Shown in pieces: positions 19,113 through 28,884 of a stretch of DNA of 64,000 bases. Made by a program: the position numbers and the translations under genes. The stretch comes from Noviherbaspirillum saxi (GTDB lineage Bacteria > Pseudomonadota > Gammaproteobacteria > Burkholderiales > Burkholderiaceae_D), in contig NZ_QYUO01000001.1 of assembly GCF_003591035.1 (NCBI RefSeq), forward strand, positions 2,666,001 to 2,730,000, read 5' to 3'. The notes under the pieces are model-generated. The model made no database searches and had not been told where the DNA came from. It worked only from the letters and a program-made list of their open reading frames with translations. The number at the start of each line of letters is the position of its first letter. Position 1 is the stretch's first letter.

Positions 19113-21251
19113 TCAGCGTCGCGCCAACATCCAGTTGTGAAAGTCATGTGCCGACAGCGGCGGACTGTAATAATACCCTTGTACCACGTCGCAGTGCTGC
19201 GCATGCAAAAAACTGAGTTGATCCTGATTTTCGACGCCTTCGGCCACGACCGTCAGATGCAGCGCGCGACCAATATTGATCACTGCGGATGCCAATTCCC
19301 GATCGTCCTTATTGCTCGCCAGATGATGCACAAAACTCTGGTCCAGTTTCAGTTCATGTACGGGAAAACGTTTCAGGTAACTGAGGCTCGAATAGCCGGT
19401 GCCGAAATCGTCCACCGCAAGCTTGACGCCGAGTTCGTGTATTGCCTTGAGAGGCTGCGCATCGTCCTGGATCATGCTGCTTTCGGTAATTTCGAGGATC
19501 AGTGACGAGGGTTCCAGCGCGTAACACTGCAGGATTTGCGCAATGGTCTCAGGCAAGTCTTTCTGGACCAGCTGCCGTGCCGATACATTCACTGCGACGG
19601 AAGGCACGTCCAGCCCGTCGGCACGCCATTGCGCCAGCTGACGGCAGGCTTCATCCAGCACCCAGTTGCCGAGTTCGCCAATCAAACCGCAATCTTCCGC
19701 GACCGGAATGAAACGCACCGGCGATACCACGCCCAGTTCCGGGTCATACCAGCGCGCCAGCGCTTCGACGCCATATACCGTGCCGTGCCGCAGATCGATC
19801 TTGGGCTGGTAGTAGACACTCAACCGATGGTCCGCGATTGCTCTACGCAGTGCATGCTCCAGCACCACAGACTGCTGAATCGAGGCATTCAGTTCGCGAC
19901 TGAAGAATCGATAGTTGCTTCGGCCGGCACTCTTGGACTGATGCATTGCCATATCCGCATAGCGCAACAGGGATTCGAAGTCGGTCGCGTCGTCCGGGTA
20001 CAGACTGATGCCGATACTGGCTGAACTGGTAAACGTGCGGTCCTCGATCCGTACCGGCCGGGCGGCAATCTCGAGCAGCCGTTGTGCCAGATGCGCGGCC
20101 TGCAGACTGTCGCACAGCGGCAGTACCAGCACGAATTCATCGCTGCCGAGCCGGCTCATGGTATCGGCCTGCCGCACCACGTTATTGAACTGCTCTGCCA
20201 TCATCCTCAGGAACTGATCGCCGCCGCTATGGCCGAGCGCATCGTTGATGACTTTAAACCGGTCCAGGTCGACAAACAGGATTGCAAGCTGGGTGCCGGT
20301 ATGCGCGGCATTGGCAAGCGCCACCGCCGCACGGTCGCGCAGCAGTTTTCTGTTCGGCAGGCCCGTCAGCGAATCGTAAAATGCAAGGTCGTGCAACTTC
20401 TTGTCTGCTTCATTGCGCTCGATCGCGATGCCAGTCAGATGGGTGCAGACGGCGACCAACTGCTTGTGGAATTCCGATGGCTCGCGCGGTTCGCGAAAGT
20501 ACACCGCGAACGTGCCGAGCACGCCGCCATCACGCGATTTGATCGGGCTCGACCAGGAGGCGACCAGTCCAATCGGCAAAACCATGTCGCGGTAATTTTT
20601 CCATAGCGGATCGGTCGCGATATCGCTGACTTCCACCGGCTGGTTGAAGTAAAGCGCAGTTCCGCAGGAACCGGCATCGGGGCCGATCTGCGCCCCCTCG
20701 AGCGCTTGCGCATAGCTTTGCGGAATACTGGGAGCCGCGACCACATGCACACGGTCCTGCTCATCGAGCAGCATGATGGAACAGAGCAGTTCCGGAGCAA
20801 TTTTTTCCACATCTCGGCAGAGCTGGTTGAGGAGCTTGTCAAGCGACTCGCCGCGCGCAACGGCAACTAGCAGATTGTGCTGGAGCAGGAACAATTCCTC
20901 GGTTCTTACGCGCGTTACAATTCCTTGCAAGAACACGGCGAACCTCGTCGATCCGCCAACGTCGATGAGTTGGAAATGTGCCTCTGCCGAGGCGCTTCCC
21001 CGATTGTCCATCCGGATCGTGACTTGTAACTGCTTTGATTTTTCTGCTGTGACGGATTTGCTGAGTTCCTTCCACGCCGTGGAATCCAGTTCGACGATGT
21101 AAGCCCAGATCGGTTTTCCGATCATTGCCTCTACGGTAGCCCCGGTCAGGTGCATGGATGCGTCATTGGCATGCGTAATGATGCCGTCTGCACCAAGCCA
21201 CAGAATGCCAAGCGCACATTGTTCGACCGGCAGCTGAAATGAGTCTTGCAT
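19113..21251 (-). CDS. PAS-GAF-GGDEF-EAL protein, degenerate GGDEF (GSDEF), probable c-di-GMP phosphodiesterase
   Basis: A 712-aa soluble protein. PAS covers about residues 5-110, GAF 135-285, GGDEF 295-455 and EAL 465-710. The cyclase motif reads GSDEF at 369-373, so cyclase activity may be lost, and the domain may instead bind GTP as a regulator. The EAL motif is intact (E496-A-L), and DFGTGYSSLSYLKRFPV and VAEGVEN keep the metal and catalytic residues, so it should hydrolyse cyclic di-GMP. GAGGGA precedes ATG 21251. It may oppose the cyclase at 379. Confidence 0.92.
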   Translation of the reverse strand: MQDSFQLPVEQCALGILWLGADGIITHANDASMHLTGATVEAMIGKPIWAYIVELDSTAWKELSKSVTAEKSKQLQVTIRMDNRGSASAEAHFQLIDVGGSTRFAVFLQGIVTRVRTEELFLLQHNLLVAVARGESLDKLLNQLCRDVEKIAPELLCSIMLLDEQDRVHVVAAPSIPQSYAQALEGAQIGPDAGSCGTALYFNQPVEVSDIATDPLWKNYRDMVLPIGLVASWSSPIKSRDGGVLGTFAVYFREPREPSEFHKQLVAVCTHLTGIAIERNEADKKLHDLAFYDSLTGLPNRKLLRDRAAVALANAAHTGTQLAILFVDLDRFKVINDALGHSGGDQFLRMMAEQFNNVVRQADTMSRLGSDEFVLVLPLCDSLQAAHLAQRLLEIAARPVRIEDRTFTSSASIGISLYPDDATDFESLLRYADMAMHQSKSAGRSNYRFFSRELNASIQQSVVLEHALRRAIADHRLSVYYQPKIDLRHGTVYGVEALARWYDPELGVVSPVRFIPVAEDCGLIGELGNWVLDEACRQLAQWRADGLDVPSVAVNVSARQLVQKDLPETIAQILQCYALEPSSLILEITESSMIQDDAQPLKAIHELGVKLAVDDFGTGYSSLSYLKRFPVHELKLDQSFVHHLASNKDDRELASAVINIGRALHLTVVAEGVENQDQLSFLHAQHCDVVQGYYYSPPLSAHDFHNWMLARR

Positions 21252-21637
21252 CCTGTCGTCCCTCGGCTTCAGGTAACGGAGGTCATGACGCCTGTGTGAT
21301 AACTGGGGCCGAACAGCGGCGCAACAAGCATTCAAGCAGGCCCTTGATGCATGCTTCAGCCAAGGAAGCGCCGTGGGCGCGTGGTGTCATAACGCGATAC
21401 CAAGTTTATGACCGCACCCGAAAATCTATGTTCCAACCGGCACCGTGAAAATACCAATAACGCGTTGGGAGACATCTCCACCTTTCTCTATTCTCTCCAG
21501 TCGGAAAATGGTTTCCATGTGTAAACGGTGACGCCGGTTTCACGCGAGATGATTTACCCGTCAAAAACCAGGACTTGCCGGTACTATCGGATGTAGCGCA
21601 AATGCATCGTGAAAAATGTCTGTCAATAACACTCTCT
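21252..21637. other. Intergenic region, no gene recognised
   Basis: This 386-bp stretch between two minus-strand genes has only short shadow frames without ribosome sites or family resemblance. It probably carries the promoter of the GGDEF/EAL gene; no motif is clear enough to name. Confidence 0.5.
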
Positions 21638-22579
21638 TTACTCATAAGCAGCCAGCCGCAATTGCTCTTCCGGCGTAAAGCCGCTCTGGCGCAACTGTTC
21701 AAGTGCCGTGGCGCGGTTCGCCTCCGACAATGGCATCGCAGCATTCAATATGCACTGACGTTGCGAGCGGTAATCGGCGATCCTCTTGTTCCAGCTTTCC
21801 TCGTCCCGATCAAGCTCCGATAACCTCGCGGCGGCTTCCGGATTCAATGCCGCAGCACGCGCACGGTAAATCTCGTCTTCGCTTGCGCCGCTATTGCGCA
21901 TGTTCGCGATCGATTGTTCCAGTCTGACGATTTTCATCGGTTCTTCCCTTGCATCGCGCAGTGCCGGCGCGAGCGATGCATCGAGTGCGGCAAGCCGAAT
22001 TTGTTTTTCCTCGCTTGTCAGCGATTGATCCTGCCGAATTTCGAGACGTGCGATCGCATCGAGCGCACCCGCGTCTTCCATTGCGAACATGGCCTCGATT
22101 TCCTGCTGCGAAAAAAAGCGCAGCCTGACTTCCTGCATCGCCGCGAAGCGTTGCCGTACGGCCGTGCCGCCGACCGCACCGGAAACCGGCTTGGTGTCGA
22201 TGTCCAGCAGCGCATGCTTGTAATCGACATAGCGGGTCAACAATTGCCGCGCCTGTTCGGCAGCACGTCCTTTCAATCTTGTATCGATGTCATGCTCGAT
22301 TTCTGCACGTATCGCCTGCAGCGGCTTTTCTCCTGTCGCGGCTAGGTAATAGTCAAACATGCGAACCAGTTCGGCACTGACGACCAGATCGCCGCCATCG
22401 ATCTGCAAGTTGCCATCGGGCCGCGTTCCTTCAAGCGAACGGACAAAGGCAAAGAGATTCGGCTCCGGCGAGGCTTGCATGGGCGCGAGTTCCTCACGCG
22501 GCATCAGCGCCAGCCACAGCATCAGGGCAGCGCTAATGGCTGCTGCCCCGTGCCACACTTTCAGTGTGATTCTGCTCAT
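21638..22579 (-). CDS. lifO: Lipase-specific foldase (LifO family), orphaned
   Basis: A 313-aa protein with an N-terminal membrane anchor (about residues 10-27), then a proline/alanine-rich linker and the foldase region. VRMFDYYLAATGE near residue 75 matches the family signature RxxFDYxLxxxGE needed for lipase activation; the rest is helical and charged, as in known foldases. It acts at the periplasmic side of the inner membrane to fold a secreted lipase. The lipase gene should lie just upstream, but only its 3' third remains there (22587-22868), ending 7 bp before this gene. No full lipase is in the window. Confidence 0.93.
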   Translation of the reverse strand: MSRITLKVWHGAAAISAALMLWLALMPREELAPMQASPEPNLFAFVRSLEGTRPDGNLQIDGGDLVVSAELVRMFDYYLAATGEKPLQAIRAEIEHDIDTRLKGRAAEQARQLLTRYVDYKHALLDIDTKPVSGAVGGTAVRQRFAAMQEVRLRFFSQQEIEAMFAMEDAGALDAIARLEIRQDQSLTSEEKQIRLAALDASLAPALRDAREEPMKIVRLEQSIANMRNSGASEDEIYRARAAALNPEAAARLSELDRDEESWNKRIADYRSQRQCILNAAMPLSEANRATALEQLRQSGFTPEEQLRLAAYE

Positions 22580-22586
22580 CGCCGGA

Positions 22587-23349
<763 letters not shown>

Positions 23350-23462
23350 GGTTCAATCGGGAGCGATGACCGGCTTAAGATAACCGCGTAAAGAACCTAG
23401 TGTAATGCTTCGCAACCATCAAGCATTGACGCAATAGGCCAGTCAGCGGTATTTCGTTGTCG

Positions 23463-24254
23463 TTATTGCCGCTGCGGCGTAACACTGCCCTTGACCAGCT
23501 CGCCACGGATTTCCCGCAGCTTCGCCTTGACTCTCTGGGCATTGTCGTTGCCCATGCGGATCATCAGCTTGTGACCCGCGGACAGCGATTCCAGCTCCGG
23601 ATCGGCATACTTGTAAAAGATATGCGGCTGCACCAGCGCGATCTTTCCTTCGCTGGGCGGCGCGGCAAGCACATGATCGATCACCACCACCAGCCGGTCA
23701 TTGAAATAGCCTTTCGGATAACCGAGGTCCCGATACGCACTCTGGAACAATGGATAGAACCGGATATAGGCCTCCGCCAGCTGTTTGGCATCCACCAGGT
23801 CGAGGAGGCGGACAAACGGTGTGTAGCGCTTGAAATTTGTCTCGGCCATGGTCAGGTTTTCACTCTTCCCATTGATACGGAATTTTCCGGGCACCGGCGT
23901 CGTCGGCATCATTTGGGCCGAGACGATGGGACGCGGGAGGTTATCCACCGTGACCACGATGCGACGAATGATTTCCTGGGGCTGGAAGAATTGCTTTGCC
24001 GCGGCGCCGCCGACAAGTTCGGACAGCATCGCGAATGCCACCGAATCGCTTTTTCCCAGGGCAGGCAGCGATTCGTTCTGCGTTTCCGGAAGCGGATAGC
24101 GTATTGCCCCTTCGACCGCAGCGGTTGGCGGCGGCACATCCGAAGGCATCACCTGTGGCGGCTGATAGGTCGGCCCCTGCATCCACAAGAAAAACGCAAA
24201 TGCCGCAACGCCCAGCAACGCCAGGATAAACAGTGTTCCGGCAGCTTTTTTCAT
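23463..24254 (-). CDS. DUF3014 family membrane-anchored protein
   Basis: A 263-aa protein with one N-terminal membrane helix (about 5-25), a proline-rich linker and a periplasmic-type domain. RRIVVTVDNLPRPIVSAQMMPTTPVPGKFRI and RFYPLFQSAYRDLGYPKGYFNDRLVVVIDHVL are typical of DUF3014, a family of unknown function. It lies upstream of the broken LysR gene on the same strand, but with a 110-bp gap, so a shared transcript is uncertain. Confidence 0.82.
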   Translation of the reverse strand: MKKAAGTLFILALLGVAAFAFFLWMQGPTYQPPQVMPSDVPPPTAAVEGAIRYPLPETQNESLPALGKSDSVAFAMLSELVGGAAAKQFFQPQEIIRRIVVTVDNLPRPIVSAQMMPTTPVPGKFRINGKSENLTMAETNFKRYTPFVRLLDLVDAKQLAEAYIRFYPLFQSAYRDLGYPKGYFNDRLVVVIDHVLAAPPSEGKIALVQPHIFYKYADPELESLSAGHKLMIRMGNDNAQRVKAKLREIRGELVKGSVTPQRQ

Positions 24255-24533
24255 ATGCCCCCCTTCGGGACGAGTCGAACACGTTCGCTACGAAATGCAT
24301 GCCTGCAGACCGCACTGCACGACCATAAACTACGTTATGCCATTTTCCGGGAAGATTCCAAGCGGTTTGGCAAGAGTGCTTATGTTTTGTCAATTGTTCT
24401 TGATCACAATGAATGAAAGCACTGTCAATTTAGGAGCCTTTGCAAAAGTTTCTTGTTTTCATTTTGCAATGGCGTGCGCGCCATAATTGCGGTAAGTTTC
24501 TTTTGCCAGCCGATTATCTATAAGACTCTACCC

Positions 24534-24779
24534 ATGACCTACGAAGAATATCTAGACGAAGTCACTACCCTGCTCACCGAAATGTTCAACATGAGCGATG
24601 AAGAAGCGATCAAGCTCGTGATGCGCGTACAGGCCGCCGACTTTTTCACCTTGCACGACGACCTGCCCGAAATGCGCACGCAGGAGCGGGCCGAACGAGA
24701 TGCGAAAACGATTTTCGAACAGCACAGGAAATCGCACACTTCCAATCCATCGAAGCGGTCGGCCAAGTCCAGAAAATAA
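24534..24779 (+). CDS. Small conserved-looking hypothetical protein
   Basis: An 81-aa protein starting MTYEEYLDEVTTLLTEMFNMSDEEAIKLV and ending in a basic tail (KRSAKSRK). The acidic N-terminal two-thirds looks helical. There is no membrane segment and no family recognised. The ATG at 24534 is preferred over an upstream in-frame start at 24453 because the upstream residues are hydrophobic and unlike the rest. It converges on the nuclease-like gene at 24815. Confidence 0.6.
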   Translation: MTYEEYLDEVTTLLTEMFNMSDEEAIKLVMRVQAADFFTLHDDLPEMRTQERAERDAKTIFEQHRKSHTSNPSKRSAKSRK

Positions 24780-24814
24780 TCGGTGCTCAAGAAACCGGCG
24801 CGCAAGAATCTCCG

Positions 24815-25672
24815 TCATTCCTCGCCGATCTCCAGCAACACGGGCTGATGATCGGATGCATCGCTCTGATCATCGACATGTATCCGACGTACGCGCGGCG
24901 CAAGGTCGTCGCTGATAAATACGAAATCGCAGGTGAATGGATCGCCGGGCCATTGCACCTTGTCGTAGAGCCCCACCGTCGGCGCATGCGGCTGCCCGGG
25001 ATAAAGCAGCGTCGACGCATCACGATACGGCGGCGTGCCGTCGTCAAAGTCTGCGAGCAAATTCCTTCGCTCTTCCGAATCAGGTCGACAATTGAAATCG
25101 CCTAGCAGGATCGCCTGCTTGCCGCGTCCCGGATGAAAGAAAGGACCATCGGAAGTCGAGCCGGCATCCGGCATCGCCGCATGGGCAACGGCTTCACGAT
25201 GCAGCTCGCGCAAGCGTTCGACCTGTGCACAGCGCTGCAGCGCGGAGTAGTACTCAAGATGGGTAACGGTAATCCGCACGGCGCCGAGCGGCGTTTGCAG
25301 GCTTGCTTCCAGCGCTATCCTTTGCATGCTCTTCTTGCCGGGGTCGACCGGCCAGGGAAGTAGATGCCGGAATACCGGGCCAACAGCAAAGCGCGAAAGC
25401 ATCATGTTGCCGAAACTGCGACGACCGCCTCCCGGCCCTGAAGCATCGACGGCCTTGCCGGCGATTGCGTGGAAGCCGGGCAAACGACGCGCGATTTCCT
25501 CGAACTGATTGCGTTCGTCATTTCCCGGCAATTCGGCATAGCCCGAAGACACTTCTTGCAGGCACAGCACATCGAAGTCTGCGATACGGCGCGCATGCGT
25601 GATGATGCGATCAATATCGACGCGGCCGTCCGCACCACGGCCCCATTGAATATTCCATGTGATCAGCTTCAT
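24815..25672 (-). CDS. Endonuclease/exonuclease/phosphatase (EEP) family hydrolase, YbhP-like
   Basis: A 285-aa protein with the full EEP signature set: ITWNIQWGRG at the start, LCLQEVSSGY, THLEYYS, ILLGDFNCRPDS and SDASDHQPVLLEI at the end. These supply the metal-binding Asn, Glu, Asp and His of DNase I-like phosphodiesterases. In E. coli the family member ybhP forms an operon with clsB (ybhO) and ybhN. Both of those homologues are in this window on the same strand (27889-30116), but are separated from this gene. The substrate may be a phospholipid head group or nucleic acid. Confidence 0.88.
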   Translation of the reverse strand: MKLITWNIQWGRGADGRVDIDRIITHARRIADFDVLCLQEVSSGYAELPGNDERNQFEEIARRLPGFHAIAGKAVDASGPGGGRRSFGNMMLSRFAVGPVFRHLLPWPVDPGKKSMQRIALEASLQTPLGAVRITVTHLEYYSALQRCAQVERLRELHREAVAHAAMPDAGSTSDGPFFHPGRGKQAILLGDFNCRPDSEERRNLLADFDDGTPPYRDASTLLYPGQPHAPTVGLYDKVQWPGDPFTCDFVFISDDLAPRVRRIHVDDQSDASDHQPVLLEIGEE

Positions 25673-25926
25673 GTTGGCTCCATGGCTTCAGGCAACTTTC
25701 CAGAACTTGCACTTGCCTGCACGGGCGTCCTTTACACCGTTTTCTCCTTGTAGGAATCGCCCATCCATACGTAATAAGTTCATATGCAGAAGGCTACCGC
25801 TTTTCCGGCTCGCCACCGATGCGCAGTATTTGAGCGATCTCTACATGTTGGACGCCCCCTTGAATGGATTGAACAAGCGCATGGCACGTTTCTCGCGATT
25901 GCCACGACTCTTCCCGGGAGTCTGTC

Positions 25927-26952
25927 ATGAATATTCAACTGAAGAAACTGTCGGAACAGGTCATCGTCATGACCGGCGCCACCAGCGGTATCGGCCTATC
26001 GACCGCGCGCAAGGCGGCCAGGCAGCGCGCCAAACTGGTATTGGTCGCACGCAACGAAGATGCGCTCAGGGTGGTAAGCGACGACTTGAACCTGCAAGGT
26101 GCGGAATGCATGTATGTGGTCGCCGATGTGGCGAATGAATCCGATTTGCGCCGCGTTGCCGATGCGGCCATTGCCCGTTTTGGCGGCTTCGACACCTGGT
26201 TCAATATTGCCGGCGTGGGCATCTTCGGCAAGAATGAAGAAGTATCGATCGAGGACATGCGCCGCCTGTTCGACGTCAATTTCTGGGGCGTCGTGCACGG
26301 GTCGCTGATCGCTGTGCAACACCTGAAGCAGCGCGGCGGCGCATTGATCAATGTTGGCAGCGACGTATCGGACCGTGCGCTTCCCTTGATGGGTGCGTAT
26401 TCCGCATCCAAGCATGCGGTAAAAGGCTTTACCGATTCGCTGCGCATGGAACTGGAAGAAGAAGGCGCGCCGGTGTCGGTCACGCTGATCAAGCCGGCCG
26501 CAATCGATACGATGTTCGTTGCCCATGCCAAGAATTACCTTGAATACGAACCCAAGTTGCCGCCCCCGGTTTATGCACCGCACGTGGTTGCCGACGCCCT
26601 TCTCTATGTGGCCCAAAACCCGGTGCGCGACATGTATGTCGGCAGCCGCGCCAAGATGATGGGGGCTGGCGCGCATTACATGCCGCGTGTGATGGACAAG
26701 GGCATGGAACGTTTCATTTACCGCTTGATGAAATCCGACCAGCCGGCCGGAGACCGCGACAACAACAGTCTGTACACCCACAAAACCGATTTGCTGGAGC
26801 GCGGCGGGGTGGGTGTGCCGCCACGTGAAACCAGCTACTACACCAGCGCAATGACGCATCCCCGCACAACGCGCGCCGTCGTGCTCGGCACCGGCCTTGC
26901 ATTGGCGGCGGTGTGGCAGATGCGTCGGCGTCAACAACGCAGTGCGTACTGA
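25927..26952 (+). CDS. Short-chain dehydrogenase/reductase
   Basis: A 341-aa protein. The nucleotide site is TGATSGIG at 16-23, the structural motif is NIAGVG, and the active-site pair is Y158 and K162 in AYSASKHAVKGF, preceded by the catalytic serine in NVGSDVS. It is longer than a basic SDR (about 250 aa); the extra C-terminus holds a short hydrophobic segment (AVVLGTGLALAAVW) that may attach it to the membrane. The substrate is unknown. ATG 25927 gives the expected N-terminal strand. Confidence 0.9.
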   Translation: MNIQLKKLSEQVIVMTGATSGIGLSTARKAARQRAKLVLVARNEDALRVVSDDLNLQGAECMYVVADVANESDLRRVADAAIARFGGFDTWFNIAGVGIFGKNEEVSIEDMRRLFDVNFWGVVHGSLIAVQHLKQRGGALINVGSDVSDRALPLMGAYSASKHAVKGFTDSLRMELEEEGAPVSVTLIKPAAIDTMFVAHAKNYLEYEPKLPPPVYAPHVVADALLYVAQNPVRDMYVGSRAKMMGAGAHYMPRVMDKGMERFIYRLMKSDQPAGDRDNNSLYTHKTDLLERGGVGVPPRETSYYTSAMTHPRTTRAVVLGTGLALAAVWQMRRRQQRSAY

Positions 26953-27004
26953 CGGCTGCGGGCATTGACTGGCGCTACAGTGCTTGCTTCTATAGAGTTA
27001 AATA

Positions 27005-27034
27005 GGACACATCTGCCATAACGCAGGTGTGTCC
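27005..27034. terminator. Hairpin between convergent genes, possible terminator
   Basis: GGACACATCTGC and GCAGGTGTGTCC form a 12-pair stem (one G-T pair) around CATAAC, between the SDR gene and the minus-strand hemerythrin locus. There is no good T-run on either side, so its role as terminator is tentative. Confidence 0.5.
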
Positions 27035-27051
27035 GCATGGGCTTGGATCGT

Positions 27052-27286
27052 TTAGCGTCCTAAGCCGTTTGTCGGTCCACTGATCCCGGGACCGCTGGGC
27101 GAACCACTGGAACCGCTACCCATGGTGCCGACGCCGGGAGAGGTCTGGCTTGTCGTCGCGCCCAAGCCGGACGCGCCGCTGCTGCTGGCGCCAGAGGTGC
27201 CAGCAGCCGATGGCGGACAATCTGTGCGCCCGCTGGACGAGGTGGTTCCGGCCCCGCCGGTTCCTCCAGTGCTGCTGTTACGGCTG
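27052..27286 (-). pseudogene. Gly/Ser-rich coding-like tail, apparently frameshifted from the hemerythrin gene
   Basis: Directly after the hemerythrin stop, the +1 frame reads a continuous low-complexity sequence (SSTGGTGGAGTTSSSG ... GSGSSGSPSGPGISGPTNGLGR, then stop at 27052). One extra C in the CCC near codon 160 of the hemerythrin gene would explain the frame change. It could be a real C-terminal tail lost by an insertion, a sequencing error, or a separate remnant of a Gly/Ser-rich exported protein. Confidence 0.45.
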
Positions 27287-27796
27287 CTATTGCCGGATAC
27301 CGCGTCGGTGCATGGGCTGATCGCCGGACGCGAACAGACTGTTTTCAAAAGCCCGCATATCCATTCCGATCGCATGCATGTCCAACCCGGATTGCTGTAC
27401 TCTCGGAAAGAGCTGCTGCTCTTCAAATTCGATGTGCCTGAGCATCGCATCCGCCAGTTCGCGAAACAGTTGCTCGGTCTGCGGATCCCCCTCTTCCATT
27501 GTGCCCAGTCTTGTCATCAGCTGCTTTGCCTGTTGGTGGTCTGCCTCGCACCGGTCGACCAGGCTGGCCGCGATATCGCTCACACGTGGATAGAATACGC
27601 CCTCTTCCATTGATGTATGCATCTCGAGCAGCAGCAAAATGCGTGGTCCGATTTCTTTCTTCTGGCTCAAATCCTGCGTGTTCCGGTAAGTCTCAAATAG
27701 TTGGCGGATCAGCGAATGGTCGGCTTTCAGGGCATCGACCGGCCGGTCCACCGGAAAGCCCCCTGCGGCACGTTGCATATTGTGATCCGGCTCCAT
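27287..27796 (-). CDS. Hemerythrin HHE domain protein
   Basis: A 169-aa protein whose helices carry the iron-ligand pattern of HHE proteins: ADHSLIRQLFETY, LEMHTSMEEGVFYPRV, ADHQQAKQLMTRL and MLRHIEFEEQQLFPRV. It should bind a di-iron centre in the cytoplasm and sense or buffer oxygen, nitric oxide or iron. AAGGAG lies five to six bases before ATG 27796. The last nine residues (MHRRGIRQ) look like out-of-frame sequence; see the adjoining tail at 27052. Confidence 0.88.
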   Translation of the reverse strand: MEPDHNMQRAAGGFPVDRPVDALKADHSLIRQLFETYRNTQDLSQKKEIGPRILLLLEMHTSMEEGVFYPRVSDIAASLVDRCEADHQQAKQLMTRLGTMEEGDPQTEQLFRELADAMLRHIEFEEQQLFPRVQQSGLDMHAIGMDMRAFENSLFASGDQPMHRRGIRQ

Positions 27797-27888
27797 ATCG
27801 ACTCCTTTTCTCAGCTAGCGTAGAAAGAATGATTGTAGGAGCGGCACGCACGATTGCAAGGCGCATTGAAGCGGATCGTTTCCAGTTT

Positions 27889-28884
27889 TTAATTGTTCGC
27901 TTTTTTTCTTGCCACCGCCTCGACCAGCAGGTACACCACGGTCGCCACCGCAAGGGGTGCCAGATAGTAAATTGCCCGATACGTAAGCAGCGCCGCCAGC
28001 AATTCGCTTTTGGAGACCTGATCCGAAAGCAGCGTGACGAATACGGCTTCAAGCACACCAAGTCCGGCCGGCACGTGAGTAATCACACCGGCGATGGCGG
28101 CCACCAGCAATACCCCTAGCACGACAGGAAATGCAATTTTCTGTTCAAGCAGCATGTACATCACGGCGCTGATCAACAGCCAGTTTGCCGATGACATCAT
28201 CAGCTGCAGCAATGCAAGCCGCAGCGAAGGCAAGGTGAGCTCATGTCCTTTTATATTCCAGCTGCGCTTGCGCATGGTTGCGCACAGTACAAGGTAAGCA
28301 AATGCCAGCGCCAGAAGCACGCCCCCGAGTATGCGCAAACCCAGCACATCCAGCTTCCAGTCTTCCGGCACAGGAATGGGCCGCCACACGAACACCAGGC
28401 CGGCCAGCAACAGATAGCCGAGCCAGTTCGTCAGCATGCTCATCGCGACCACCCGGGTCGTGACTTCCGCATCGAGGCCTAGCCGCGAGTAAAGCCGGTA
28501 GCGAAACGCCACGCCGCCCACCAGCGAACCCAGGTTGAGATTGAATGCATAGCTGATGAAGTTGACCGTCATTACTTGTCGCACACCAAGCTGGTGGCCG
28601 GTGGTGTAGCGACCGATCAGGTCGAAACAGCTGTACAGCGTATAGCTTGCCGCACCGAAGGCGGCGGCGATCAATATGCCTTGCAGCGGCCGCCGCCGCA
28701 TGGTGTCGAATACCTCATCCCATTCGATCGTGCGTGCCTGCGTGATCAGCAGATATCCGACCAGCGTAAAGAATGCGAGCGTCAGCAGGCGCTTTGTCCA
28801 AGGCCACCATGGCTTCGAAGTCAAACCATGCCCTGCTGGTTGATCCGACGGCGCAACGGGGCGTCGGTCCGCCTCTGCGTTCAT
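27889..28884 (-). CDS. ybhN: YbhN/UPF0104 family membrane protein (lysylphosphatidylglycerol synthase TM-like)
   Basis: A 331-aa protein with about eight membrane helices. NFISYAFNLNLGSLVGGVAFRYRLYSRLG and VITHVPAGLGVLEAVFVTLL are typical of the membrane domain shared with MprF-type enzymes; no aminoacyl-transferase domain is present. ATG 28884 overlaps the stop of the cardiolipin synthase gene by four bases, the same coupling as clsB-ybhN in E. coli. A role in lipid movement or membrane homeostasis is inferred from context. Confidence 0.88.
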   Translation of the reverse strand: MNAEADRRPVAPSDQPAGHGLTSKPWWPWTKRLLTLAFFTLVGYLLITQARTIEWDEVFDTMRRRPLQGILIAAAFGAASYTLYSCFDLIGRYTTGHQLGVRQVMTVNFISYAFNLNLGSLVGGVAFRYRLYSRLGLDAEVTTRVVAMSMLTNWLGYLLLAGLVFVWRPIPVPEDWKLDVLGLRILGGVLLALAFAYLVLCATMRKRSWNIKGHELTLPSLRLALLQLMMSSANWLLISAVMYMLLEQKIAFPVVLGVLLVAAIAGVITHVPAGLGVLEAVFVTLLSDQVSKSELLAALLTYRAIYYLAPLAVATVVYLLVEAVARKKANN

